A stretch of DNA of 64,000 nucleotides from Chryseobacterium fluminis (GCF_026314945.1 NZ_CP111121.1:4998017-5062016); one strand, 5' to 3'. Numbered from the stretch's first letter, positions 1-9,863 are shown. The notes: a model not told the origin generated them from the sequence alone. Numbers and translations are program-made.

Positions 1-780
1 CTATCTATCAGCAATCAGTAAATATTGAGGATCACCATTCGTGAAAGATCGAAATCATGGAATAAATAAAAATTAGAGAGAAGTTTCAAAAGAAGATCAG
101 AATATTTCGGATATTCAGAAGCTTCCAGCATCTGCTCAATGCTTTTAGGAATGTGTATGAATCAGAACTTTCAATCAAATAATACATTGTCGATTACTGA
201 TAAACCAGTGATAACCAACCATCTCTAAGGCTAATAGCGCGAATGTAGTCCTAAAAGCCCAAATACTTAGAATAAAATTAAATCAAAGTGCTGTAAAATA
301 CAACCAATTCAGTGTGACACTTGCAGAAGATAAATTAAAAATGCCGGAAATCGAAAATGAGAACAAATACAAAACTTTTTAAGAAAAAGTTAGCCTCTAT
401 TTATAAGTATATCTAATGGGACGGAAAGAAAATTAGTTAGGCGAAAGATAGTTTGGCAAATATAGTACTTAATTTCTATAGTCCTACAATACTTCTTGAC
501 GCTGCTCACTCAACGCGTTCAAAGTTTTGGTTGGACAGAGTAAGTTAGCTTTCACAGGATAGCTGGTCAAGTTATTACAGAAGGCTTTAGAAGATGGTAG
601 ATTAATTTTAAGAGTTGTTGCTCAATATGATAATGTATTAGACAGTTCTCAACATGATGAAACACATTATAATTACTTAACAAGGATGCAGAAGCATATG
701 GTAAACAGTTTTATCTACAAGGGAGAAGTACTGGATTTTTGACACTCTCTCTTCTTATGATATTAAGAAATTAATAATTC
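1..780. other. Gene-poor stretch with coding remnants
   Basis: No intact gene is visible. Two stretches on the plus strand still read like protein. One runs from about 190 to 382 and switches frame near 215 (SITDKPVI, then KANSANVVLKAQ up to ENKYKTF and a stop). The other, 563-742, is open without a start codon (VAQYDNVLDSSQHDETH). I do not recognise either. They are probably tails of decayed genes; the alternative is chance open frames in AT-rich DNA. Confidence 0.3.
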
Positions 781-1047
781 CTATGGCAAGTCTGACAGCC
801 TATTTAATCTATACTGTAAATTTGAAACGTCATTTTTGTTATAAATTTCTGTCTGCGGTAAATAATTCAGATAATAAACTATGGTATCAATCTGTGTTCT
901 TGAAAGTAAAATATTTATTTTAAGCATTTCTTCTTCAATATCGTTCAAAAATTCCACATGTCCCGAATCACTTTCCATGAGAGATTTTTTTGCATATTTT
1001 AATGCATCGCTAATAAGATTTTTTTCTTTTATATTAAAATTTATCAT
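781..1047 (-). CDS. Small hypothetical protein, 88 aa
   Basis: An 88-residue protein starting MINFNIKEKNLISDALKY. It is charged, has no signal peptide or membrane segment, and would be cytoplasmic and mostly helical. It has normal amino-acid composition and few Cys or Trp, and the plus-strand frame over the same DNA is low-complexity, so the minus frame is the better call. I do not recognise a family. It stands alone: the next recognisable genes are the HTH pair from 1543. It could be a small immunity or helper gene left from a lost operon, but nothing here shows that. Confidence 0.45.
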   Translation of the reverse strand: MINFNIKEKNLISDALKYAKKSLMESDSGHVEFLNDIEEEMLKINILLSRTQIDTIVYYLNYLPQTEIYNKNDVSNLQYRLNRLSDLP

Positions 1048-1542
1048 AACGAATTTTGGTGAAGATAAATCAAATAGATGTTTTTTTTTATGATTTGATG
1101 CATATTTCTGTAAAGATGAAATTTCTTGTAATATTTTATTTAAAGATGATATTAATATCAGCGAAACTTATTGGATTATTGATCAATTACATAGTATTAC
1201 ATTTTGCTGATTTTTTTGAAGTCTTTTTAAAAATACCGGAAATGTTTCTAAAGAATATTTGTGAGTTGGTACCAATAATGTTCAGCAATATCTTATCAGA
1301 GTTGATTGCAGGACTGAGATGAATTTCGTACTTGATTATTGATTCTGAAAATTTGATAGATAAAATAGCAAAGAAATATTGTTAAGAGTCTTGAATCATG
1401 CCATCAGTGTTTGGTAGTTCAACTTGATTCCTATTCTAATTACCAGCTGAGATAAAATATTTATTCTTAAATCTGGTATTGCTAAGATTGATTTATAAAA
1501 ATATCAACAATATTGCCTAAGAAATATATAATTCCTGCTTGA
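1048..1542. other. Intergenic, possible minus-strand remnant
   Basis: The plus-strand open frame 1056-1322 is rich in Ile, Leu and Phe and looks like the shadow of AT-rich DNA. The reverse strand between about 1200 and 1320 reads more naturally (LSPAINSDKILLNIIG, then IFRNI-type residues) before stop codons, so a decayed minus-strand gene is possible. No RNA gene or repeat was seen. Confidence 0.3.
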
Positions 1543-1908
1543 TCACTTAAAAAGTGGAAAAGCCCTTTTCCATTTTGTCACAGTGTTGCGACTAAGCTTA
1601 AATTTCAATGCTGTTTGAACGTTGGTCAAATTATGTAATTTTTGATATTTCAGGATTTTCAGTATATCATTTTTCATGTAGGACTTACGTTTTTGGTTTA
1701 AGCGCTCTTCCTGCGGTGATTGTTTTGGAAATAATAAGTTATGGAGTTCAATGGCATCCAAAATTGATAATTTTTCTTTCTTTAAAATATTTTGGCATAA
1801 TACCATTTTTTCAGGAAACTTCTTATTTATCAGATCTGTATATAACTCTTTGTAATTAACTTCTTTAAATCCATATCTATTTATAATTTCTTGTTTTTTG
1901 CGATCCAC
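1543..1908 (-). CDS. Helix-turn-helix protein, 121 aa
   Basis: Small DNA-binding protein. The C-terminal third is a Hin/transposase-like helix-turn-helix (ILKILKYQKLHNLTNVQT, then FKLSRNTVTKWKRAF), preceded by a helical N-terminus containing YTDLINKKFPEKM. The same plan and key words (Y-x-D-L-L, ILQYQKKHNLS, SRTTIQKWHKDF) occur in the 108-aa proteins at 43076 and 63239, so the three are paralogues. Its ATG overlaps the end of the 148-aa gene upstream by 28 nt, so the two are translationally coupled. No catalytic domain is present, so a regulator is more likely than a transposase, although such proteins are often labelled transposase. Target unknown. Confidence 0.6.
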   Translation of the reverse strand: MDRKKQEIINRYGFKEVNYKELYTDLINKKFPEKMVLCQNILKKEKLSILDAIELHNLLFPKQSPQEERLNQKRKSYMKNDILKILKYQKLHNLTNVQTALKFKLSRNTVTKWKRAFPLFK

Positions 1909-2327
1909 TTATAAATGGTTGTTCTGGAAATGTTGTATTTTTCAGTGATTTCTGGAATCGTCATTTCTTTATTTTGAATTAATTCAAGTATAAACATTAC
2001 GATTTCATTACTATACATATTTTTACGAAACTGAGGAAGTTTTGATTTACTTGTTCCACTCTGTCCATTATTTCTGGGAAATGAAGAATAAAGTAAAAGG
2101 TGTTGGGTGTACAAGCGAAAGAAATCATACTCCAAAAGTTTGCTCCATTTTAGTAGAACTTTTGCAGAAAGATCTTCCGATTCATACACTTGATAAATTT
2201 CCGTCTCGGTACAATTAATGAAATTACATATTCTATCTAAATCTATCTCTTTCTCAAGCGCTGCCTGCTTTATGAGACTGCCGATGTGTATCTCTTTTAA
2301 GTATTCGTCAATCATATTGAAATTCAT
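1881..2327 (-). CDS. Helix-turn-helix protein, 148 aa
   Basis: First gene of a two-gene minus-strand operon. The N-terminal part (MNFNMIDEYLKEIHIGSLI, then ERE-like helices and VLLKWSKLLEYDFFRLYTQH) resembles the phage-repressor-like helper region of flavobacterial HTH proteins. The C-terminus is a resolvase/transposase-type HTH (MTIPEITEKYNISRTTIYKW). It has no DDE or serine-recombinase catalytic residues. The stop lies inside the next gene, which also ends in an HTH, so the pair may act as a heteromeric regulator (inference). Database labels for such proteins are often transposase. Confidence 0.6.
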   Translation of the reverse strand: MNFNMIDEYLKEIHIGSLIKQAALEKEIDLDRICNFINCTETEIYQVYESEDLSAKVLLKWSKLLEYDFFRLYTQHLLLYSSFPRNNGQSGTSKSKLPQFRKNMYSNEIVMFILELIQNKEMTIPEITEKYNISRTTIYKWIAKNKKL

Positions 2328-2653
2328 TTTCTTAAAAATAGTAATAATAGCATTGAAGACTTCCGTTTTTTCAAACAGTTAACGAATATAAACAATTCTT
2401 TTCCTATTACAGCTCCTAAATACTTAATTTCCATAGGATAATTTTTTATTAGTTAAACTCTCTATTAGGAAGAAGTTTTTTAACTGTAGATTTTTCTCAT
2501 AAGTAGCTTCCTTGTCTTTATTTTGGACTGCTCTCAGAGGGATTTTATGAACACTCTTTCTGTAAAAATTTTAAACAAACTCTCTATATAAAATTATCGC
2601 GGTTTACTTTATCAGGTATTTAGATAAAGTAATTAATTTATAATTACGCTTCT
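2328..2653. other. Intergenic region
   Basis: About 325 bases of AT-rich DNA between the upstream end of the HTH pair and the broken Hpt gene. I saw no open frame with coding character and no strong hairpin. It should contain the promoter of the HTH pair, but no convincing TAnnTTTG box stood out. Confidence 0.4.
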
Positions 2654-3030
2654 TCAAATTTTAACTATTTCTAATCCTATTTTTATTCCCGGGTATATTT
2701 CATTATCTATCGAATCAAAGTCCATTTCATTTTCCGTCATTTTGTCCAATTTCAGAGCACACTGCGAAAGTTTAAAAAGTTTTTCACTCCCTGCTGTACC
2801 TTTTAGTTTGTGAGGAATGATTTTCATTTATACAATATTTTTTTTTCAGTAGCTTTTTCTATATTTTTTGCCTTCACAAGTTTCTGGATAAGCAGATTGA
2901 GAAATACTTCTTAGAAATCGTCATCACTCCCAATCTGTTCGTGCAGCATATTCCATATCGATGTATTTTCCAACTTTATTTCTGCTTGCTCGTGAGCATA
3001 ACCGGTATCGACATTTTTGTTATTAAACAT
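2654..3030 (-). pseudogene. Broken Hpt (histidine phosphotransfer) gene
   Basis: The ATG at 3030 overlaps the last codons of the hybrid kinase (shared ATGTTTAA). The frame gives MFNNKNVDTGYAHEQAEIKL, then meets a TAA after IGSDDDF, reads on as FLNLLIQKLVKAKNIEKAT, and after a run of nine A on the coding strand shifts frame into IIPHKLKGTAGSEKLFKL, ending at 2654. HxLKGxxxxxG is the signature of Hpt domains, and the His is the phospho-acceptor. A nonsense codon and a frameshift separate the start from this motif, so no functional Hpt is expected. Position and coupling say it was the phosphorelay partner of the kinase at 3023-5992. A sequencing error in the A run would explain only the shift, not the stop. 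Confidence 0.75.
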
Positions 3031-5992
3031 TAACGCCAATATGTTTTTTAAGCATTTCCGTAAGATCTGTCTGCCTGAGAGGTTTTGGTAGGAAATCAGT
3101 CATGCCGGATTCCAGGCATTTTTCTTTTTCGCCCAATACATTTCCGGCAGTAACGCCTATGATGGGGGTAAGTTCGTATCCAGGCAGCATACGGATCTGT
3201 TGTGTTGCTTCTATACCGTTCATTACCGGCATCTGAACATCCATAAGAATAATAGAAAATTGTTTTTCACGGCACGCTCCCAAAGCTTCCAAGCCATTGA
3301 CAGCTTCTGTTAATTGTGCATCGGAAGCAAGGGATTTCATCATTTTATTATTGAGAACCATATTTACCGGATTATCATCCACTAAAAGGACCTGAATTTC
3401 CTGAGCAAATGAGTAAGAATCCTTTTCAGACCGATGACGATTTAATTTTAATTCAGTATTTTGAGCTAATCTTCTCAGAATCTTATACAAATCATCGGAT
3501 TTGATAGGTTTTAACAGCAAATGTGCATTTTCTTTTTCACGAATTGACGCAATGACATCTAAATCTTCCGAAGAAGAAGACAGTATCATAGTAGGAGGAT
3601 TGACTTTTCGCTGGTCAAACAGCTCCCTGATTTTATTGATTGTTTCCAATCCGGACATTACCGGCATGTGATAATCCATCAGGATCACATCAAACAGCTC
3701 TCCTTTAAACAGAATCTCCAGAGCTTCCATTCCATTGGCAGCCAGTGTGCATTCTATATTCTTATAGGCAAGCATATGCTGGAGAATAATCCTGTTGTTT
3801 TCATTATCATCAACTACCAGAGCTTTCTTGGCAGTCATAAGATCATCATCCCTCAATTCAGAAATTTCGTAAGGAATCTCAATATCAAAGAAAAATACGG
3901 AACCTTTTTCCGGTGCGCTTGTCAGAGATAGATGGCTTCCCATATAAATGAGGATATTGTTTGAGATGGTTAGGCCAAGACCTGTTCCGCCATATCTTTT
4001 ACTGATTGAACTGTTTTCCTGAGTAAAAGCATTAAAAATATCCTTCTGTTTTTCAACAGGAATACCTATTCCCGTATCTCTTACAGAGAAACGCAGGGAA
4101 ATATTTTTCTCATCCATATGTAGCTTTTCCACTTTCAGTTCGATCTCCCCCTTTTCTGTAAATTTCACAGCATTACCCAGAAGGTTGATCAGGATTTGTT
4201 TTAATCTTGATTCATCAATAAGAATCGTTTTTGGAAGCCCCGGCTCAATATTCAGAAGAAGCTCAATATCTTTTTTCTGTGACTGATAGAGAATTGCATT
4301 AATAACCTGGTTCAGCATATCATAAAGGTCGCTTTTTTCAATCAGAAGCTCCATTTTTCCGGATTCTATTTTAGAAAAATCCAATATATCGCTAATGATG
4401 TTGAGCAGGTTCTCCCCAGATTCATTGATATATTTCAGATATTGCATCTGTATTTCATCCAGCGGAGTCCTAAGGAGTAGATCCGAAAACCCTATGACTC
4501 CATTCAAAGGAGTTCGAATTTCATGGCTCATATTGGCCAGAAACTCTGATTTTGCCTTGCTTGCCATATCTGCTGTTTCCTTAGCATTTTTCAATTCCTC
4601 ATTTACATGTACGGCATTTGTAATATTCTGTGCAGAAATAATTACACCTCCTATTTCATCTTCTGTGAGGTACCATGGTCCAACTCTAAGGTCGTAATGT
4701 TGAATTTCTTCTTTACCTCTCACTTTCAAAGCAAAGTCTTCATTTATATATGTTTTTCCCAGAAGAGCATTATTATAAATCTCTTTTCTTTCTTCAGGAA
4801 TATCAGGAGATATGATGAACAGATTATTTCCAATAAGATCCACATCATTCATATTGAATTCCTTTTTCCATTTGGTGCTTACAGAAACATACTCGAGATC
4901 TCTGTCAAACATGGCCAGTGGAATAGGCACGTCGGTTACAAAGGACTGCATCATGGCTTCCTTCCTGGTAACTTCCAGAAACATTTTTTTGAAGGCATCA
5001 ATATCTTGGATGATACCGAAAACCCTTGTGCAGACCCCATCTTCAAATTCAGGAAACCCTTTCACCCTTACCCAGATCGTAACGCCGTCAGCACGCACAA
5101 GCCGGAGTTCTTCATCAAAAGAAATCCCTTCAGTTACGGCTCTATTGAAGAGATGTTTCATTCTGTCACCGCTTTCTTTTTTATAGAAATCGACTGTATT
5201 TTCAAAATCAGGCTGGAAATTATTTTTTATTTTATGGATGTCTCTGGTAGTCTGGGACCAGAAGAGGTTGCCAGTCTTCATGTTTGCTTCCCAGCCTCCA
5301 ACCTGTGCTACGGAATTTGTCTGCTCCAGCATTTCTTTAGTATATACAAGATCTTTTTCTAATCTATGTATCCGAATAAGATCTGATTTCAATTTTATAT
5401 AAAAGAAAACGATCACGGCAATGGCTGCAATGAAAGAGAAAATAATAAACAGAACGGTCCACATAGAAGATCTGTCTAGATCCTGATTTTTTACAGCAAG
5501 CTGAATTTCCCCATATTTTACAAATTCCTGAACCAGCATACGACATTTGTCCATATCGGCTTTATTATGTTCAAGTTCTTTTGGGGTCATTAATATGCCC
5601 TTTCTACGCTTCTCAATGAGCAAGACATCTCGGTCCATCATCATTTGAGAAGTATGCATAAGTTCGTTTAGAAGCTTGATTTGATTTTTATCTTTAAGAT
5701 TCAACGAATTTATATTAGAAATAAACCTGGGATATCTTTTTGTACTTTTATTGAACGGCTCGAGAAAACTTTCCTGACCTGTAAGCTGAAATCCCCGGCT
5801 TGCGGTTTCAGCATCTAACAAAGTGTTAAAAACATCTTTTATTAAACTTATAGATTCTTTGCTGTTCAGAAGGCTTTCCCTATTATCCATCTGTTTCTGT
5901 AAGCTGATATAGGATGCTATAGAACCCGCAATTAGTAGTACTAAAGAAAGGACTACTCCCATCTGAAGATCTTTTATAGTTTTTTTCGGCAT
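3023..5992 (-). CDS. Hybrid sensor histidine kinase (CHASE3-PAS-PAS-HisKA-HATPase-REC-REC)
   Basis: A 989-aa inner-membrane phosphorelay kinase. Transmembrane segments lie at about 11-30 and 177-199 and flank a periplasmic CHASE3 domain (DAETASRGFQLTG near 60-72). Two PAS domains follow (about 225-340 and 345-460). The HisKA H-box has His490 (FLANMSHEIRTP), then an HATPase with N box (LINLLGNAVKF), DTGIGIP and GGTGLGL. The two C-terminal receivers carry phospho-acceptors Asp773 (LMDYHMP) and Asp918 (LMDVQMP). The missing last step of the relay would be the Hpt gene that overlaps its 3' end and is broken. The first 200 residues closely resemble those of the kinase at 16683, so the two are paralogues. 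Ligand unknown. Confidence 0.93.
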   Translation of the reverse strand: MPKKTIKDLQMGVVLSLVLLIAGSIASYISLQKQMDNRESLLNSKESISLIKDVFNTLLDAETASRGFQLTGQESFLEPFNKSTKRYPRFISNINSLNLKDKNQIKLLNELMHTSQMMMDRDVLLIEKRRKGILMTPKELEHNKADMDKCRMLVQEFVKYGEIQLAVKNQDLDRSSMWTVLFIIFSFIAAIAVIVFFYIKLKSDLIRIHRLEKDLVYTKEMLEQTNSVAQVGGWEANMKTGNLFWSQTTRDIHKIKNNFQPDFENTVDFYKKESGDRMKHLFNRAVTEGISFDEELRLVRADGVTIWVRVKGFPEFEDGVCTRVFGIIQDIDAFKKMFLEVTRKEAMMQSFVTDVPIPLAMFDRDLEYVSVSTKWKKEFNMNDVDLIGNNLFIISPDIPEERKEIYNNALLGKTYINEDFALKVRGKEEIQHYDLRVGPWYLTEDEIGGVIISAQNITNAVHVNEELKNAKETADMASKAKSEFLANMSHEIRTPLNGVIGFSDLLLRTPLDEIQMQYLKYINESGENLLNIISDILDFSKIESGKMELLIEKSDLYDMLNQVINAILYQSQKKDIELLLNIEPGLPKTILIDESRLKQILINLLGNAVKFTEKGEIELKVEKLHMDEKNISLRFSVRDTGIGIPVEKQKDIFNAFTQENSSISKRYGGTGLGLTISNNILIYMGSHLSLTSAPEKGSVFFFDIEIPYEISELRDDDLMTAKKALVVDDNENNRIILQHMLAYKNIECTLAANGMEALEILFKGELFDVILMDYHMPVMSGLETINKIRELFDQRKVNPPTMILSSSSEDLDVIASIREKENAHLLLKPIKSDDLYKILRRLAQNTELKLNRHRSEKDSYSFAQEIQVLLVDDNPVNMVLNNKMMKSLASDAQLTEAVNGLEALGACREKQFSIILMDVQMPVMNGIEATQQIRMLPGYELTPIIGVTAGNVLGEKEKCLESGMTDFLPKPLRQTDLTEMLKKHIGVNV

Positions 5993-6997
5993 TGAAAATT
6001 AGTTTAATGATAGTAATCTCCTGGGAGTAGTTAACGTAACAATTTAATTGTGATATACATCAAATATAAGGAAATATTGAAGAAAACGTAATATTTAATT
6101 ATTTTTTATATTATTTGATATTTTACCAGAAGAATCAAGTGATTAAATCCAATCTTTCTGTGAAATCTGTTTCTGAATTATATAACAGTTAAGTGAAAAA
6201 ATCTCGGAAAGGATACCTGGTCATTAACTTTTATTTTTGATCTTTTGTACAGATTTATTCCAGACTGTTGAAGGAGTTTTTGTGAAGGCAGCGGTTTAGG
6301 GGTAGATGAGCTGATACCATTAGCAAGTAGATAATAAGTGTTTCGTAATGCAGGGAAGTGGGTGCATTCTACAAAGAGGTTATAGTTGTTGTCTAAAATT
6401 TTTGGAAGTACAGAACTCAGTGATCAATAATTTTATGTTTATCCTCCGTTGTCATGGTTCTGACAGACGTCCGTAGATATGATTCCGGATTGAAAAAGAA
6501 TAAAAGGCAATATTTATGACAATACCGAATTGACAGTAATTGCTGTTACCGGCTTCGCTAAAGTGATGTCACAGTAGATTAGGGGGCAGCTATTACTCCT
6601 GTTACAGGATCTGCAAATATAGCCTCCAGCAATCCGAATTGGGGAAGCTGCCGTTATAATCTTGCTTTTTGCGAATTAAAAGCCAATATTAAACACATTT
6701 GTATAAATTCTACAGGAGCTATTCAGGCTGAATTGCTGGCAATTGACGTATTATCCGGATTCGGTGGGCATCATATAGATTTATGACGGCCTCCAATATC
6801 ACTTTAATTGTTGCAGGAAGCACTTTACCTTAAAATCTTATGTGTGATATCTGAAAAATATTAGTTGAAAACAGAAATCTGGATTTTAAAAAAAATCTGA
6901 TAAAACGAGAACTAGAGCATATTCCTTATAATGACATATAAAGACAGATACAGGCGTTATATCATAACGCCCGTATCAATGGTTTGTAATAAATTAA
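5993..6997. other. 1-kb gap with a gene remnant
   Basis: No intact gene. From 6583 to 6786 the plus strand is open without a start codon (AAITPVTGSANIASSNPNWG, then CRYNLAFCELKANIKHIC) and reads like the end of a secreted protein. Just upstream another frame gives YDNTELTVIAVTGFAKV before a stop. These look like pieces of one decayed gene; the family is not recognised. The rest is AT-rich and featureless, apart from the upstream region of the kinase near 6000. Confidence 0.35.
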
Positions 6998-9304
6998 TCA
7001 GTTATTTTCAAAAACAACAGCTGACTCTTTCGCTGCGGCCACCATTGAAATTAAAGCTTTTTTTGTTTCATCCCAATGCCTGGTTTTTAATCCACAATCA
7101 GGATTTACCCACAATTGATCAGCAGGAATTACACTTTTGGCCTTTTGTAAGAGTTCAATCATTTCTTCTTTTGATGGAATCCTTGGTGAATGAATATCAT
7201 AAACCCCAGGACCAATCTCATTCGGATACTTGAAATCTGCAAAGGCATTGAGTAGCTCCATTTGTGACCGGGAACATTCTATAGTAATTACATCGGCATC
7301 CATATCAGCAATATTTTTAATAATATCGTTAAATTCTGAATAGCACATATGAGTATGGATCTGGGTGGTATCTTCAACTCCGCTCGATGAAATTTTGAAG
7401 GCCTCCACCGCCCATTTCAAATAGTTTTCCCAGTCATTTTTTCTTAGTGGTAAACCTTCACGAATTGCTGGTTCATCAATTTGAATGATTTTTATTCCTG
7501 CTTTTTCCAGGTCTGCAACTTCATCACGAATAGCCAAAGCAATCTGTTTACAGGTTTCAGAACGAGGTTGGTCATTACGGACAAAAGACCATTGTAGAAT
7601 AGTTACTGGACCTGTCAACATTCCTTTGACCCACTTTTCTGTCTGGGACTGCGCATAGTGTGACCAATAAACTGTCATTGGATTCGGGCGTGATATATCT
7701 CCAAAAATAATAGGAGGTTTTACACAGCGGCTTCCATAGCTTTGTACCCACCCATTTTTGCTAAATAAAAATCCATCCATTTGTTCTCCAAAATATTCAA
7801 CCATATCATTGCGTTCAAATTCTCCATGAACCAATACGTCAATTCCTATTTCCTCCTGCCAGCGGATCGTTCTTTGGGTTTCCTTTTTCAATAGGGCATC
7901 ATATTGTTGTGCGGTAAGTTCTCCTTTTTTGAATTTGGCTCTCCAAGCTCTTACCTCTGTTGTCTGCGGAAATGAACCTATAGTGGTGGTAGGAAATAAT
8001 GGTAGTTGTAAAACTTTCTGCTGTGCTGCTTTACGGAGTCTGAATGAATTTTTTCTTTTTGCATCTGTCTCTGTTACTGCATTTACCCTTTGCTTTACTA
8101 CTTCATTATGAATTAAGGGAGACATTTTTCTGCTGGAAAGGGATTCTTTATTTTCTGCAAATTCCATCAGTGATTTATTGGTGGGATTTTCATTTGCCAA
8201 TTCCTTTAATTTTACCACTTCGTCCACTTTTTGTTTAGCAAAAGCCAACCAATTTTTAATTTCGGGATTTAGATTGGTTTCAAAGTCCAAATCACAAGGG
8301 GAGTGAAGTAAAGAGCATGATGGCGCTATAAAAACTCTTTCGGAACCTAATTTTTCAATACACTTTTTGATGTAATACAGTGACTTTTCATAATCGCTTT
8401 TCCATATGTTTCTTCCATCGACAATTCCCAGTGAAAGGTCTAATGTTTCAGGAATTGTGTTTAATATTTCATCCAACTGCTTCGGGTTTCTAACTAAATC
8501 TACGTGCAGAACATTTACAGGAAGTGAAACAGCAAGAGAAAGATTATCTTTCAATCCGTCAAAATAAGTTGCAATAATGAATTTCAACTTCGGGAATTTC
8601 TTTCTGATTTCACCATAAACCCATTTGTATTTTTCTTTTGTTTTTTCAGTTAAATCCAAAACTAAAAACGGTTCGTCAAACTGAATACATTTAGCTTCCT
8701 GCTCCTGAAGTTTTTCCAAAATTTCTATATAAACAGGTAGAAGATTTTCTGCCAGATCCAGTTTATCAAATCCCGGCTCTTTTTCTTTACCTAAAAGAAG
8801 ATAGGAAATTGGCCCTATAATCACTGGCTTAGCGATGATTCCTGCCTGTTTTGCATCAGCAAATTCATTGAATATCTTATTTGAATTTAGTCTGAATTTT
8901 TGATTTTTAATGAATTCCGGAACAATATAATGGTAATTCGTATCAAACCACTTTGTCATTTCCATGGCGGTGATATCCAGTCCTTCTTTTTGGTAACCTC
9001 TTGCCATTGCAAAGTAAAGGTCCAATTCCGTACTATTCTCCTTCATGATAACTTCGTGATAACGTATAGGAATAGCCCCAACCGTCAAAGTCATATCCAG
9101 AACATGATCATAATAAGAAAAATCGTTACATGGGATCAAATCAATTCCAGCTTCTTTTTGGATATTCCAGTTTTGATTACGGAGGTTGCTTCCGGTTTGA
9201 AGAAGTTCCTCTAGAAGAATTTTGCCTGACCAATACTGTTCACAGGCTTTTTTGAGTTCTCTTTTGCTGCCAATTCGCGGGTAGCCCAGAATGTGTGTTT
9301 GCAT
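6998..9304 (-). CDS. metE: Cobalamin-independent methionine synthase MetE
   Basis: 5-methyltetrahydropteroyltriglutamate-homocysteine methyltransferase, 768 aa, cytoplasmic. It transfers the methyl group of methyl-folate directly to homocysteine in the last step of methionine synthesis. The N-terminus (MQTHILGYPRIGSKRELKKA) and the catalytic C-terminal barrel are typical. The zinc and homocysteine ligands are all present: His652 and Cys654 (THMCYSEF), Glu676 (TIECSRS) and Cys737 (NPDCGLKTR), each 11 residues later than in the E. coli enzyme. Full length (E. coli 753 aa). The start is the ATG at 9304. A cobalamin riboswitch lies about 190 nt upstream in the same orientation, so the enzyme should be shut off when B12 is plentiful. 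A B12-dependent MetH elsewhere in the genome is therefore expected (inference). Confidence 0.97.
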   Translation of the reverse strand: MQTHILGYPRIGSKRELKKACEQYWSGKILLEELLQTGSNLRNQNWNIQKEAGIDLIPCNDFSYYDHVLDMTLTVGAIPIRYHEVIMKENSTELDLYFAMARGYQKEGLDITAMEMTKWFDTNYHYIVPEFIKNQKFRLNSNKIFNEFADAKQAGIIAKPVIIGPISYLLLGKEKEPGFDKLDLAENLLPVYIEILEKLQEQEAKCIQFDEPFLVLDLTEKTKEKYKWVYGEIRKKFPKLKFIIATYFDGLKDNLSLAVSLPVNVLHVDLVRNPKQLDEILNTIPETLDLSLGIVDGRNIWKSDYEKSLYYIKKCIEKLGSERVFIAPSCSLLHSPCDLDFETNLNPEIKNWLAFAKQKVDEVVKLKELANENPTNKSLMEFAENKESLSSRKMSPLIHNEVVKQRVNAVTETDAKRKNSFRLRKAAQQKVLQLPLFPTTTIGSFPQTTEVRAWRAKFKKGELTAQQYDALLKKETQRTIRWQEEIGIDVLVHGEFERNDMVEYFGEQMDGFLFSKNGWVQSYGSRCVKPPIIFGDISRPNPMTVYWSHYAQSQTEKWVKGMLTGPVTILQWSFVRNDQPRSETCKQIALAIRDEVADLEKAGIKIIQIDEPAIREGLPLRKNDWENYLKWAVEAFKISSSGVEDTTQIHTHMCYSEFNDIIKNIADMDADVITIECSRSQMELLNAFADFKYPNEIGPGVYDIHSPRIPSKEEMIELLQKAKSVIPADQLWVNPDCGLKTRHWDETKKALISMVAAAKESAVVFENN

Positions 9305-9491
9305 TTTTTGCTTTTTAAATTAAACTTAATTTTAAAGCTCTTTGAATGCTTCGTATTGCCTGCGAATATTAAATTTCCGGAAAAATAATGACATATGTAA
9401 ATTGCACAACTCCGATCATAGAATTGTACTATAAAAATATATCATCTGTCTGACCAAAAACTTCAGATCGCGAAAGCATTGTCAATTTAGT

Positions 9492-9621
9492 AAAGGCAGG
9501 TCTCCTGACTTGTAACAATTTCTGTGATCCTTCCCGCTTTGGCAGTGGATATATAAAGACAGAAACTTCTGGTGTGTTACTTACAGTTGCGCGACAGCTC
9601 GTGATTTCCACACGATTCCCT
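9492..9621 (-). promoter_or_regulatory. Cobalamin riboswitch upstream of metE
   Basis: Read on the minus strand from 9621, the conserved parts come in order: AGGGAATCGTGTGGAAATCA, then GAGCTGTCGCGCAACTGTAA, a CACTGCC..CGGGAAGG region, and finally the B12 box AAGTCAGGAGACCTGCC (9495-9511). This is the standard layout of the adenosylcobalamin aptamer. About 190 nt separate it from the metE start and hold the expression platform, which I could not fold by eye. A TATTTTTG box on the minus strand at 9738-9731 fits the TAnnTTTG promoter element and would place the aptamer in the metE leader. The 60-aa open frame over this DNA is not a gene. Confidence 0.9.
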
Positions 9622-9863
9622 ATTAATTTACCTTAAGTAAAACCTTTTACCGTTTGATGAAGTATATAAAGAACTAACAACTTAAAATAATCGATAACAT
9701 TGCTGTTGTTACTTAGATTATATTTTGGGACAAAAATAAATATAAAGAATAAAAATAGGGTAGTGTTTAACTAAATAGAAAAAAAATACTTTATATATTG
9801 TCACTATACAGAAATAATTACTGTATATTTGGATGGGTTTTACTTTTTAAAGAAAAATATACT

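Noticed and set aside
1056..1322. 88-aa hydrophobic plus-strand frame
   Set aside because: Low-complexity Ile/Phe/Leu composition in AT-rich DNA and no promoter; the minus strand shows at least as much coding character.
1543..2327. HTH pair as a transposase operon
   Set aside because: No DDE, HUH or serine-recombinase residues and no inverted repeats around it.
4607..5362. 251-aa plus-strand frame
   Set aside because: Lies antisense inside the hybrid kinase gene with a Phe/Ile/His-rich composition; shadow frame.
9429..9611. 60-aa minus-strand frame before metE
   Set aside because: Covers the cobalamin riboswitch; the conserved RNA blocks explain the sequence.
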